Part shown: positions 51,001-57,255 of the stretch, piece by piece
Layout of the letters: each line of letters begins with the position of its first letter
Numbering within the stretch: the stretch's first letter is position 1
Source: Phycisphaerales bacterium
GTDB lineage: Bacteria > Planctomycetota > Phycisphaerae > Phycisphaerales > UBA1924
Length of the DNA stretch: 64,000 nt
NCBI GenBank assembly: GCA_020849615.1
Contig: JADLFW010000009.1
Coordinates: forward strand, 243,235-307,234
Direction: 5' to 3'
Position numbers and translations under genes: made by a program
The notes under the pieces: generated by a model
The model's database searches: none
What the model saw: only the letters and a program-made list of their open reading frames with translations
What the model was told of the DNA's origin: nothing

Positions 51001-53042
51001 TGGTCCTCGCTCATCCCCGCCGTCCGGTCGGCGTACAGCTTCTGCGTCCGCTCGAGCAGCGGCTTGGCGTCGGTCATCGGCACACGCACGATCCGCAGTT
51101 CGCGCCCGCCCGGCTCATCCGCATCCAGCCGCTTGAACAGCTCCTCCAGCGTCGCCATCTGCGCCGGCTGGGCCCGCACGATCAGCCGGTTCAGCTCATC
51201 CACCGCCTCCGCCACCGGCTCCACATACGCCGTCCCGTCCACCGGCGTGAGCAGCGGCTTGGCCAGGCGCGTGAGCTTCGGCGCAATCACGCTGGGCCGC
51301 ACCTTCGTCGTGGTGAACGACCTGGTCTCCAGGTCAACCTTCAGGTTCGCCTGCGCCGAGTTCAGCGCCAGTTCAAGCCTCGCGATGCCGGCCCGTGAGC
51401 CCACCAGAGTCACTGTGCGCGATTCGGGCTCGAGCGTCGCCGTCACCGGATCGATCGCGTTCTGCCCGGTCTGCTGGTCCAGCACGACCGCCCGCTGCAG
51501 CACCACCGCCGGGTCGCCCGAGGCGATCCTCACCAGCCTCACTTCCTTGTCCACCCGCGGCGCGATATCAACCCCCGCGACCAGCAATTCGACCGCCGCG
51601 ACATCCGCATCCGGGCCGCTGATGATCAGCCCCCGCCCATCCGGCGTCGCCGCCGTCCTGATCACGCCCTGCTGCCGCTGGCTCAGCAGCTTCCCGAGCA
51701 GCTGCTCGCACGCCTGCGGCGTCGTGTACGTCAGCTTCAGGACCGCCGTCCGCCGTTCCGGCGCCGCCGCCCGCGCCTGCCCCCCCGCCGCCGCGGCCGA
51801 TCCCGGATCGATCTCGCCCAGCAGCGCCGCCGCCTGCGTCAGCAGCGACACCGGCCCGACCACCGTCACCTTCCCCGCCTCCGGCAGCGGGATGATCACG
51901 GGCCGGCGATTCGCCGGCAGGTGCGCGAACAGCCCCGACACCTGCGCCGCCGCCTTCTCCGCGCTCAGCGACTGCAGCGCGAACGTCATCAGCTGCGTCT
52001 CCCCCGACGCCCCGTCCGGAGCATCCAGCAGCGTCACAAGTTCCTGCACCGTCTGGATCCGCGACGCCGGGCCCACGGCGACGATCGAGTTGGTCCTCGC
52101 ATCCGCGGCCAGGTTCAGCCCCTGCACCACCTGCTGGTCCACCGTCGTCTGCTTGCCGTCCTTGTCGACAAACGTGATCCGCTCACGCTGCCCCACCAGC
52201 CCCTTGAGCGCCCCCAGCACCGCATCCGCCTGCGCGAACTTGAGCGGGAACAGCTTGAACGCCGAGTCAACGGGCCGCACCGCGTCGATCGACTGCACGA
52301 TGTCCCGGATCCGCCGGCACTGCGCCGCCGTCTCCGTCACGATCAGCATGTTCTGCTGCGGCACCGCCACCACGCCGCCGAACGCGCCCACCAGCACCTT
52401 CACCTGCTCCGCCACCACCTCCGCCTTCGCGTTGTTCAGCGGCATCGTCACCGTCAGGATCTGGTCGGGCGTGATGCCGGGCGGAATCTCCTTCCCTTCG
52501 ACCTGGCCCGCCTTCTTCATCGAGTCCTGCAGCGACGCCAGGTACAGGTACTGCTCCTGCCTGCGCAGGTGCACCCCCCTCATCGCCAGGTTCAGGTTCA
52601 GGATGCTCAGGGCCTCGTCAAACGTGTACGGCGCAGCGCCGACAAACGTCAGCCCGCCCGCCGGGCACGGCGTCTCGAAGATCACCGGCAGCCCGCTCTC
52701 CCGCGCAAAGAAATCAATCACCTGGTCGAGCGGCGCCTCCTTGAAGTTGAACCGGATCGTCGCGCCGGGCCGGGCCGCGGGCTGCGCCGGAGCCGGAGCC
52801 GGGGCCGGGGCCGGGGGCTCCGCCTGCGCCGGCGCAGGCGCCTGGGCGGGGGGCTGAACCGGAGGCTGGGCCGGCGCCTCCGCCGGAGGCGGAGCGGGCG
52901 GCTGAGGTTGCGGTTGCGACTGGGGCTGAACGGGCGCCGCGGCCCCCGGCGCCGCCTCCTGGGCGAGCACCGACACCGGCAGCCCGGACGCTCCTACCAA
53001 CGACGCCGCGAGAATAGCCCTCGCCGTCCGTGGACGTGCCAT
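39012..53042 (-). CDS. Giant secretin (GspD/PilQ-like) with about 50 N-type domains
   Basis: About 4,676 residues. A signal peptide (ARAILAASLVGASGLPVSVL) is followed by a Pro/Ala/Gln linker (about 29-92) and an N0-like domain (about 95-172, IRFNFKEAPLDQVIDFFARE). Then come about 50 copies of a secretin N-type (NolW-like) domain of some 75-95 residues; each ends in a version of ADxxTNSLIVxAxP plus a helix closing on LD. The C-terminal secretin barrel domain (bases about 39,234-39,922) has VMIQVLLAEVTLD, VLSNPQVMVNNNQKASIQVG and KRRTKVPILGDIPILGLPF, all standard. A Glu/Lys/Pro tail of about 73 residues follows. AAGGAGG lies 6 bases before the ATG at 53042 (an upstream start at 53072 has none). 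Known GspD/PilQ/PulD proteins are about 650-750 residues. It is the last large gene of the gsp operon and forms the outer-membrane pore. Confidence 0.93.
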   Translation of the reverse strand: MARPRTARAILAASLVGASGLPVSVLAQEAAPGAAAPVQPQSQPQPQPPAPPPAEAPAQPPVQPPAQAPAPAQAEPPAPAPAPAPAQPAARPGATIRFNFKEAPLDQVIDFFARESGLPVIFETPCPAGGLTFVGAAPYTFDEALSILNLNLAMRGVHLRRQEQYLYLASLQDSMKKAGQVEGKEIPPGITPDQILTVTMPLNNAKAEVVAEQVKVLVGAFGGVVAVPQQNMLIVTETAAQCRRIRDIVQSIDAVRPVDSAFKLFPLKFAQADAVLGALKGLVGQRERITFVDKDGKQTTVDQQVVQGLNLAADARTNSIVAVGPASRIQTVQELVTLLDAPDGASGETQLMTFALQSLSAEKAAAQVSGLFAHLPANRRPVIIPLPEAGKVTVVGPVSLLTQAAALLGEIDPGSAAAAGGQARAAAPERRTAVLKLTYTTPQACEQLLGKLLSQRQQGVIRTAATPDGRGLIISGPDADVAAVELLVAGVDIAPRVDKEVRLVRIASGDPAVVLQRAVVLDQQTGQNAIDPVTATLEPESRTVTLVGSRAGIARLELALNSAQANLKVDLETRSFTTTKVRPSVIAPKLTRLAKPLLTPVDGTAYVEPVAEAVDELNRLIVRAQPAQMATLEELFKRLDADEPGGRELRIVRVPMTDAKPLLERTQKLYADRTAGMSEDQAGPVTAEYDEKSGSVLISARPAGMRIFTDLLNQAQQLLPPERVTRVIDVQNVKAADIVVPLTELLKSADPIDPSRRLPDPSIQVVERTNSLLVTAEDAQQKLIAELVLRLDKLQADLPPMKLLQLRAADAAGIAAMLNQQYGQRAQTERAAKPVEVRADAATNTLIVSAHPDLFEAIKSFVDDLNREKKDGPERVTQLFPLKVAKAVDVAAAMDKLYPQPPVPVDRQNRPMPWLQQPKEVTVSADASSNSLIIDAPAGRLESLQALAQQLDRVELPPIAELKTYRVVGADLKAIAQTLQSLNRQGNLSGPAQPGKPPVQVVIETEPKSSTLIVAGDEVTFQRVESVLKDLQAVPVEKGLRVVPVANVKAEEVKGRALEIYNAQVAQIPGAQPIEVSVDEKTNSLMVVAAQEDMQRFMKVMEELQRQTGPAREIRLIELKMAKAAEVVAFLGDMAKSSESMMIRGGPEPVFEPIESTNSILVAAEPSQFAVIEGLVKGLDSRQAADRPPMRILKIRTSDAANLAAVLQRSFDQRPVEQRSKQPVDIQADAATNTLIVSAHPDAMKEIEAIVAELNETQAADAQGREIRIFPLKIARAEELAQTIDQMYPEPPIPLDPRTRAPRPDLRQPREIVVRADRATNSLIVDAPAKRLAGFEQIVKSLDQQKLAANVELRTYRVRRANLDAVASTLRDLATSNALLSGPGGQAAALNAPITINTEPATRSLIVSGPTEVFAAVESVLQRLDGAPDGPGTGLKMYPLKHARAERLAPLMTKLLMTRLREQQDLDGKAVMDVQSLLDVAADSASNTLIISAPESIQRIAEELLKTLDAETAEIGRNVIRVIPLSYAEAGQVATTLNQALPTIELPSGGRPGITAAPGSNALLLSGAEADLKKVEELIRPLDVRPVGAETPAVETFALKHADAATIAKTVESLLVDQQETDPRILSLQLQYARQARQELFKKPAIRVQAETRTNCLIISAPAASLELAKSVIERLDQPSQTPDRTVLTFTPSRGDPAALAAAATRIGNATLPQGRVPVELAAEPKTGSIVILGTAEQVAGAVKILGELDERTPATPAVELQVLTLVNADAAAVAPTVQAMLTDRSRWPEELKHAEKAGLSVPQPAVNADRASNRLLVSVPTIMMPLAKQLVATLDQPVGQRAVDVRVFQLKKGQAASVATAMKTALTASAKPGDPSVNVTPEPGSNSVVVSGSAAAIEQSMELIRSMDEAVEPDGLGVRTVYLKFARAEAIAPVLETVLARESIIDKLPEWAKAQAYARGEQDRTPKVRVAAENRLNAVVVSGPKAVLEIAEQVITELDVDPAIKGRGADRPVRIITLKNADATELAASVQAVFDEDKSQDIAPTVRVDRSSNSLIVRASAAQMSTIEELTSKLDSATLSTSRQLRMVPVDKSRVDAELLARTLKRLLEQQGGVKVDVISTEELLRSQKGPTDKADDKTGDKTGDKPDGKPDGKPRSDAGDPRDPFRFRPAAGGVMFQIVEWRAGAAMAVLEPDDDEGGVTIAVDPASNSLLIVGSPRMTDRLAALAAELEKQMPREPVSVRVVTLPQAADAQQIAQLVQQTTQQIGRVSAINSGGFTGPVSVMADPAGAALIVLANPTDFETVGQLITAVTQVDKATPLTVKIYPLSSITAARARQAVTDLVSAAPQGRQARRVRALDVTIEGEGGAVAGRLDPATIRVTADPGGASLIVAAPPQAIALIDRFVALIDQSPVTDRLSIRRYALTNARADELSKTLQQLLDAQRQGPAAQELPQARFIADERTNSLLVTASDPQHGEIERILKTADASTEDKGLELAIISLQQATPTTVQRVVEQVVVGKDPARKDKVRISADDASSVFVVRASKEDIAQIRELVAQVDSAETTGLPLRSVKLERGDAQAVAAALQTFFKDRAAVSSRPGQKSSNRVAIVGDKRSGTLVIAASDEDFAQIESLVAMFDAPNSAQAMQFKIIPLKNARVADVEPTIRNLADQFQWERIQTQWSRRGQDEGPERVIVESNERSNSLVLMGQGDALATAERVIAALDQPASDRAQVGVRAIKVERADLQAVKAVIERAMATPGWRPWRGADPDSVTVELDKFRRALVLVGKAERIEQAAKYIVELDSGAAAGERKVESIVLQHARADRAAQSLRQFFVERARSQGLPDQPVSLIGSPDGNVLIASADEESMKVLKDLIAQIDQPELSPDRRIEVYALKNAVAADIASTLRSMFPRPSRSEEQVIITPQPSTNALVISAPGAMFDQVDALLKELDSAPDAEAANIATVALTKSRAQDVATALRAALPPNVKVTITPVVRSNTLLLTGSAEAIDLVMGQIQKIDTEPVRSLLVFRRFKLEDAAAEDVASTIDLMLRARPRSQGEPSPGVDYSRADNTLVVSAPGDQIEEIAAMVKELDVPAVVGRKTEFLKLQFASAEQTAKALEVFYGRYAPEAATPGARNVSIVSNPASNALVISADEKEWEGIRSLLSKLDTEEFDTSRQLAVIPLMHADAQSVARALTEGFRSPAEDQARAEQIRLDQLRARQNRNEQPSTRVLAREAGTTVTAEALTNSLVVFASREDLVRIESVVKQIDVPGFAKLPEPRVIPLKTGKASTIAQTIRDMFLGPAGPRGAAGQTTGPRAVVIIGDDTSGALVVRAAEQEFAQIKALADSLQQQGEAGRMTTHVLRLKNVPAARLRQTILTTFTPAAQQMGETIAVEIDRTSNSLVIACSPRLKEQIEKVVEELDAAAVGGPGDEELKGSGRLGQNIFIVDVQNNAPEDIKKILDQMGLNQPQPPDRPGVVSEPIVVVPLSTRRSVAILASPADGKAVTELIRAIDAEPTEADQKVAVVPLKLATAAPLVKTVQSMLTPGTQDSQTGPARALAEQIRRLGLARTGIDQSDLKVDLTRPIRLIADTETNSVIVASTPANVAALQEVIRVLDTLPIGDAVVIRMFPLENASSVRVKSVIDQLFSQGEALRRLPGTRRQGLPSTATGQALAGEIAVSVDERTNTLIVAGREEAVALVDVLVKDLDSSEVSKWIEPAIIQLKFADARVLADRLRETLVRGLSTTPEAIGLQKQYGRLRMMAAGKDISDPSAKIEADLFAPLTGLVINADDAGNSLIVVGTPANIAVVRELVGMLDIEAAAASNEVRVFPLKFAAADRVSTMIRDVFRQREQAGSLRTEDRLVITADARTNALVASTSVRSFAILDSLVKTLDAEQANPAVGLHVISVSNADVRQLAPKIEKLMRERIDAATRSGAVRNPADAFSIEAEPANSLLIVAASDENFQMVKELLDALNSDAARMSGAERAELITLSQTPAAEVAASLRDLYVDKENARRGANSVSVIANDRLNAIVVSGTDADVQAIRGLVARLDGAEVQAVREVKRIELRTANALELVNLLENVLAGRPISGRALGSRQATKLRFMRDEVAGQLEGRLGQQPKEADVDGAIRDQVTLTPDLRTNSIVIAAPPKMVELISELIVDLDTTSAGSRKIETFQLQNADARIMADLLRDVFNLRQQGNMYVLVPSRGPGPAAEDGTGEPAPESQGLSGTTVTAVPDERQQLSVAIDARTNTLIVSGTEEYLELVRRVVNEIDNIEANERQRIVYPLRNAKAKDIELTLQKYFRDESTTERQTLGAAQAGSLQKQLEEEVTVVGDEKSNKLVVSTSPRYMERVLKIIKELDSAPPQVMIQVLLAEVTLDADESWGMDFKVGPFGGDAYQIAHTATGPGVGTAIGVPNFSISSADFGLLIRALSAQGKLEVLSNPQVMVNNNQKASIQVGDNIALADGVERTPQGGTLSAVVRQDVGIILNVTPTISDEGFVRMEISPEISTLSARTTQITETFSAPVINKRTVDTTVTIKDGQSVVIGGLIQNVEEKRRTKVPILGDIPILGLPFQTSQMTNRKTELLVILTPRVVPGEGPAGIERAEALSRQLIERMEDPTKLKAYKRMLDDERKREAEPVPQPDQPGPWAPDETPVIEPATAPPRKP
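46581..46640 (-). repeat. 12-base tandem repeats inside the giant secretin gene
   Basis: GCCGTCGGGCTT occurs twice (46581-46604), then GTCGCCGGTCTT twice (46605-46628), then a variant GTCATCCGCCTT (46629-46640). They encode a charged KTGDKTGDKPDGKPDGKP-type linker between two N-type domains. Such perfect tandem units can change copy number. Confidence 0.85.
48760..51110 (-). repeat. Five-domain super-repeat, duplicated in tandem within the secretin
   Basis: Two adjacent blocks of about 1,160-1,175 bases (about 51,110-49,945 and 49,940-48,760) each encode five N-type domains in the same order. Matching landmarks are PPMKLLQLRAADAAGIAAML and PPMRILKIRTSDAANLAAVL, ADAATNTLIVSAHPD in both, LFPLKVAKAVDVAAAMDKLY and IFPLKIARAEELAQTIDQMY, and ELKTYRVVGADLKAIAQTLQ and ELRTYRVRRANLDAVASTLR. 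The array therefore grew at least partly by block duplication. Confidence 0.88.
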
Positions 53043-53095
53043 GCCCGTACCTCCTTGCCGACCCCGGATCACCGGGCCGCCGCGAGTCTACCGGA

Positions 53096-54082
53096 TCAGT
53101 TCAGCTGGCGTCGGGACGCCAGGGTTTCCCCGTTCCGGATTTCAAACCGCTTGCCGGCGATTTCGAACACCGCCCGGTCCACATCACCCGCGAGAAACCT
53201 CGCATCCAACACCGCCGCGCCGATCGCGACCGTTACCTTCTCGCTCGTCTTCGTATTCCGCATGAACGCCTCGGTCCCCGTCCGCCCCGTCACCACCCCC
53301 GTCAGCAGCCAATCCCCGTACGCGGGCGGCGAAGTCAGCGCCGCCGGCGCCGCTCCCACCTGCGGTGCCGCCGCGACCGTCACCGGACTCGCCGCCCCGG
53401 GCGCGGGCTCGCGGAACACGTTCTTGGCAACCACCGGGCCCCACAGCCGGTCCGCACCCCGGTCCGCCGCCACAATCGGCGGCGGCGACTTGGTCTCAAC
53501 AGCAAGGTCCGGCGTCATGATCGTCGCCACCTCGAGCTTCAGCGTAAACCGGTCCCGCTCCTTCCCCGCCGGCGTGATCGAGAACCCTTCGAAACGATGC
53601 ACCCACGACTGGGCCTGCACCGCGGCCACCGTCCGCATCACCTGCTCCAGCGTGCCCACACCCTTCACCTGGCCCAGCACCTGCTGGAAGTCGGGCCGCC
53701 CGGCCAGCTGCCGCTTGGTCGACGTCGGCAGGCTCTTGGACCGCCACGCCGGGTTACGCACCCCCTGCGGCGCCCCGGTATCGACCACGACCTGCCCCAG
53801 CCCGTTGCCCTCGGCGATGGTGCTCAGGCTCGTCCGGAACCAGTGCTCCACCTCATCCCGCTTCTGGCCCAGCGTCGTCACCCCGAACGCCTTCAGCCGC
53901 TTGCGTACCTCGAACTGGTCACGCATCCCCTCATCCAGCCGGTTGATATCCGCGTTGATCTCCGCCAGGCTCGCCAGCAGCTTCTCCCGCGGGCCGGCGT
54001 ACTGCGTCCGGTACGCGTAATACCCCGCGCCCCCGATGAGCAGCACCACGCCCGCGATCTTGAGCCGCCGGGCCAGGCTCAT
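53096..54082 (-). CDS. GspM/PilO-like protein fused to a GspC/PilP-like C-terminal domain
   Basis: 328 residues. One N-terminal membrane helix (IAGVVLLIGGAGYYAYRTQY) and a coiled-coil stretch (KLLASLAEINADINRLDEGM) resemble GspM/PilO. After a mixed domain (about 110-215) the C terminus (about 232-325) has VVAKNVFREPAP, then YGDWLLTGVVTGRTGTEAFM and KVTVAIGAAVLDARFLAGDV. This is the layout of the GspC homology region/PilP domain, which touches the secretin N0 domain. It appears to combine two subunits in one chain. Its start overlaps the preceding gene (ATGA) and the secretin starts 53 bases after its stop. Assignment is by architecture and position, not by strong family motifs. Confidence 0.7.
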   Translation of the reverse strand: MSLARRLKIAGVVLLIGGAGYYAYRTQYAGPREKLLASLAEINADINRLDEGMRDQFEVRKRLKAFGVTTLGQKRDEVEHWFRTSLSTIAEGNGLGQVVVDTGAPQGVRNPAWRSKSLPTSTKRQLAGRPDFQQVLGQVKGVGTLEQVMRTVAAVQAQSWVHRFEGFSITPAGKERDRFTLKLEVATIMTPDLAVETKSPPPIVAADRGADRLWGPVVAKNVFREPAPGAASPVTVAAAPQVGAAPAALTSPPAYGDWLLTGVVTGRTGTEAFMRNTKTSEKVTVAIGAAVLDARFLAGDVDRAVFEIAGKRFEIRNGETLASRRQLN

Positions 54083-55677
54083 TTAGCCTTCTCCTTGCCC
54101 GCCGGCGCCGGCGCGGCGGGCGGCGGCGCCGCCGGCTTGGGCTCGGGCTTCTCGACCTTCTCCGCTGGCGTCGCCTGCGTCGTCAGCAGCGACAGGCTGA
54201 ACTTGTCGGGCACATCAGGACCCTTGTTCTCCACGGTGTACAGCTTGCTGTTCATCAGCCGGCCCCGCAGGTCGGCCGCCACATCCCGGTGGTTCACCCG
54301 CCCCCGCACCACGAACTCCAGCAGCTGCTGGGCCGTCCAGTCATCATCCACGAACTCGCTCTTCTTCGGCGAGAACGACACCTCCGCGCTCGCCACGCGA
54401 CCGCTGATCTCATCCGCCGTCGCCTGCCGCGGGTCCGGAAGCTGCTCGTTGATGGCGCTCAGGTGCGCCAGCCAGTCCACCTTCACCGACCGCCACCGCT
54501 CCAGGTGATTCACCCGCAGGAACTCGATCTGGTACCGCTCGTACTCATCCCGCCGCTCGGTTTGAGTCTGCTTCGCCGCCGCCACCCGCCGCGCCAGCGC
54601 ATCGAGGCTCTGCTGCGCCAGCACCCACGATGTGCCCGAAACCAGGATCGCCCCCAGCACGCCCAGCAGCACCCGCTGACGACGGATCGCCGACGGATCC
54701 ACCGCCTTCTTCGTGTTGGCAAAGTCCAGCCGCGGACGGTCCAGCGCCTCCTCCAGCACCATCCCGATCAGCGCCGTCGCCGCCGCCCGCTCCCGCGGGT
54801 CGATCGACGAGGCAAACTCCGTCCCGGCCGGCGCCGCCACCGGCTCCCACGGCACTTCCAGGGCCTGCTCCGCACGCACCCCCACCGCCGATGCCAGCTC
54901 AGGCTCCACCACCACCGCGATCATCTGCACCGGCGAGGAGCCCCGCGCCCCCTGGTAGCTCATCCACGTCCGCTTCGCCTCCACCGCGATCCGCTCCGCA
55001 TACGCAGAAACGTCCTCATCCGCCCCGGGCCGCACGATGTCCACCGCCCGCGCGAACACCATCTGCCCATCCCGCACCACCACAAACTCCGCCGATGCCC
55101 ACCCCGGAGCGATCCCCAGCACCGGGCCATCCCGACGCTGCGAAATCTCACCCAGCAGCGCAGCCACACCGCAGCAGCGCAGGCCGATCCGGTGCAGATT
55201 CAGCCCGGCCGCGCGGGCCATGGCCCGGCACCAGTTCACCCGGTCGGCCGGCATCGCGCCCGCCAGCACCGCCACCGTCGCCAGCTGCCCGCCCTCCGCC
55301 GGCTTCTCCGACAGCTTCGCGTAATCGATCGCCGTCCCCTCGAGCGGCATCGTCAGCTGCCGGGACATCTGCAGCCTGACCGCCCCCGCCAGCTCCGCAT
55401 CCGACATCCCCGCCGCAACCGGAAAGTCCATCGATTTCAGAACGACATCGCTCCGCGACACCGCCAGCAGCGCCCGGTGCCGGTGCAGCCCCGCCTTCCG
55501 AAGCTCCTCACCCACCCACCGGCCCACTGCCTCGGCGTCATCCGCCGCCACACCCTCCGGCCGGGCCGCCGCCAACCACGTCCGCGCCGCGATCTTCGAC
55601 CCCGCCACCGAGGCCGACAGCACCGACAGGCGCGGGCCGTCCAGATCGATCACGTTCAGCGGCTGCCTCGAACCCAT
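54079..55677 (-). CDS. GspL-like protein: PilM-like domain plus PilN-like domain
   Basis: 532 residues. Residues 1-320 look like an actin-fold PilM/GspL cytoplasmic domain (LNVIDLDGPRLSVLSASVAG; GPVLGIAPGWASAEFVVVRD). A membrane helix follows (VLLGVLGAILVSGTSWVLA), then a coiled coil (LDALARRVAAAKQTQTERRD) and a PilN-like periplasmic part with a Pro/Ala/Lys tail. In type II systems GspL links the ATPase GspE in the cytoplasm to the membrane complex. It starts 10 bases after gspK and overlaps the GspM/C-like gene by ATGA. Family motifs are loose but the layout and position are consistent. Confidence 0.75.
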   Translation of the reverse strand: MGSRQPLNVIDLDGPRLSVLSASVAGSKIAARTWLAAARPEGVAADDAEAVGRWVGEELRKAGLHRHRALLAVSRSDVVLKSMDFPVAAGMSDAELAGAVRLQMSRQLTMPLEGTAIDYAKLSEKPAEGGQLATVAVLAGAMPADRVNWCRAMARAAGLNLHRIGLRCCGVAALLGEISQRRDGPVLGIAPGWASAEFVVVRDGQMVFARAVDIVRPGADEDVSAYAERIAVEAKRTWMSYQGARGSSPVQMIAVVVEPELASAVGVRAEQALEVPWEPVAAPAGTEFASSIDPRERAAATALIGMVLEEALDRPRLDFANTKKAVDPSAIRRQRVLLGVLGAILVSGTSWVLAQQSLDALARRVAAAKQTQTERRDEYERYQIEFLRVNHLERWRSVKVDWLAHLSAINEQLPDPRQATADEISGRVASAEVSFSPKKSEFVDDDWTAQQLLEFVVRGRVNHRDVAADLRGRLMNSKLYTVENKGPDVPDKFSLSLLTTQATPAEKVEKPEPKPAAPPPAAPAPAGKEKAK

Positions 55678-55686
55678 CCCGTACTC

Positions 55687-57255
55687 CTACCGACCCGATC
55701 CCGCGGGCTTCGAAGGTATCTTCCATCTCCCGACCCGCCGGTCAACGGCGGAAAGGCCCTCTTTCGCGGCCGGGCCGGGCCCGGCCTCCGATCCCGATTC
55801 GCGGTCGCCGCCCAGATCGAGCCCGCCTCCGAGGTCAAGTCCTCTCTCCATCTCCATCGGCGAAAGCTCCAGCTCGCCGCCACCATCGGCATCCAGCGAT
55901 GCATCCATGTCCAGCCCGATGTCCTCCATGCCGGTATCCAGTTTCAGGTCCGCCGCCCGTTCCAGGGCGCTCTCCGCCGCCCTCTCCCGCTCTCCCGATT
56001 CCGCCCGCAGTTGCTCAATCAGCTCCGCGCTCTCCATGTGCGTCACATCGCGCAGGTACGCCAGCCTCGGCCGCTCCCCAGAGAGATCGACCACCGCCTC
56101 CAGCACCACCCGGTCGCGCACCGCCGCCGCCTCCCCATCCGGCCCGGACACCGGCCGCCCGAACCCGCCCTCCACCCGCACCCGCCACTGCAGGCACCGG
56201 CTCGTCACGTGGGCCACCACCCCCTCGAACTGCGCCGGCGTCAGCACACCCTGCTGCACCAGCCACACCACCGACAGCCGGGCCTCCGCATCGATCCGGT
56301 CCCGCAACCGCTCGATCTGCTCCGCCAACGCATCGTTCAACCCGGGCACCGCCCGCAGCACCTCCCGCGGCGCCGTGTGCACATCCACCCGTCCCGTCAG
56401 AAAGCCATCCGGCGAAACACTCAACGCATCCAGCACCGCCGCCCAGTCCTTCACCGGCACCTGCTCCCGCCGCAGCCCCGCGACGATCGCTCCCATCGAC
56501 TTCGGCGCTCCAGCCCGCAGCGTCTTTTCGATCGCCCCCGCCGCCTTCTCTCCCAGCCGCTCCTCCAACGTCGCCTTGAGATCGTCGCTCCAACCATCCC
56601 CCACGAACAGGCGGGGATCGCCCGCCGCTCCGCCCCCCACGCCCAGCTGCGTATTGGGCTCGAACGAGAACACCGTCAGCCGGCGCTCACCCGGCTCCGC
56701 GCCATCCCCCTCGCCATCCGATGTCGCGCTGAGCGTCCCCTGCATCTCCGTCGTCATTGCCTGCCGCTCAGGAACAACCGCCAAGGCCTCCGCGACGCTT
56801 CCGAACGGCGCCTCGGCCCGCGCAGCGACCACCGCTTCCGCTGCGCCGCCATCCATGGCGTCCGACGCCGTCAGCACCTCCGCCGACACGCTGTTCAGAT
56901 CAAGCTTCCCCGCCTCGGGAACCACGGTTCGGCCCGGCTCCAGTTCCAGAAGCCGCACCACCCCCTGCTGCCCCGATGCTTCGCCGAACAGCGACCACGA
57001 AGCCGTCAACTGCGGCGCCTGCCCCGTCATGATCGCATCCCGCTGCTGCCCGAGCTCCGCCATCACCGCCTGCACCCCCGACCACGCGATCGCCCGCGAC
57101 TGCTCCCGACGCAGCGCCCCTTGCGCTGCCGATACCTCCGCATCCGCCACCACCAGCGCGGTGGCCGCCAGCAGCGCCAGCACCACCACGACGATCAGCA
57201 CGCCGACCAGGACGACCCCCCGCGCCGCGACTGGCTCCCCCGAGGCTCGCCTCAT
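55687..57255 (-). CDS. gspK: Type II secretion minor pseudopilin GspK
   Basis: 522 residues. A short basic leader (MRRASGEPVAARG) is cut before VVLVGVLIVVVVLALLAA. The hydrophobic helix lacks the usual Glu at +5, a known mark of GspK. A large GspK-like domain follows, including AGKLDLNSVSAEVL and a helix-hairpin-helix-like region (LRAVPGLNDALAEQIERLRD). The last 80 residues are acidic and Gly-rich (LDMDASLDADGGGELELSPM) and extend past the usual length of about 330. GspK caps the pseudopilus tip with GspI and GspJ. Its start overlaps the gspJ stop (ATGA). Confidence 0.88.
   Translation of the reverse strand: MRRASGEPVAARGVVLVGVLIVVVVLALLAATALVVADAEVSAAQGALRREQSRAIAWSGVQAVMAELGQQRDAIMTGQAPQLTASWSLFGEASGQQGVVRLLELEPGRTVVPEAGKLDLNSVSAEVLTASDAMDGGAAEAVVAARAEAPFGSVAEALAVVPERQAMTTEMQGTLSATSDGEGDGAEPGERRLTVFSFEPNTQLGVGGGAAGDPRLFVGDGWSDDLKATLEERLGEKAAGAIEKTLRAGAPKSMGAIVAGLRREQVPVKDWAAVLDALSVSPDGFLTGRVDVHTAPREVLRAVPGLNDALAEQIERLRDRIDAEARLSVVWLVQQGVLTPAQFEGVVAHVTSRCLQWRVRVEGGFGRPVSGPDGEAAAVRDRVVLEAVVDLSGERPRLAYLRDVTHMESAELIEQLRAESGERERAAESALERAADLKLDTGMEDIGLDMDASLDADGGGELELSPMEMERGLDLGGGLDLGGDRESGSEAGPGPAAKEGLSAVDRRVGRWKIPSKPAGSGR

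Noticed and set aside
48760..53042. Regular repeats at DNA level that could be taken for a CRISPR array
   Set aside because: The similarity is at protein level with units of 230-280 bases and no constant short direct repeat or spacer pattern; no cas genes are near.
39012..53042. The giant gene as a misassembly of several secretin genes
   Set aside because: Only one signal peptide, one N0-like domain and one barrel domain are present, and the repeats differ from one another along the whole length, so it reads as one gene. Long-read confirmation would still be useful.
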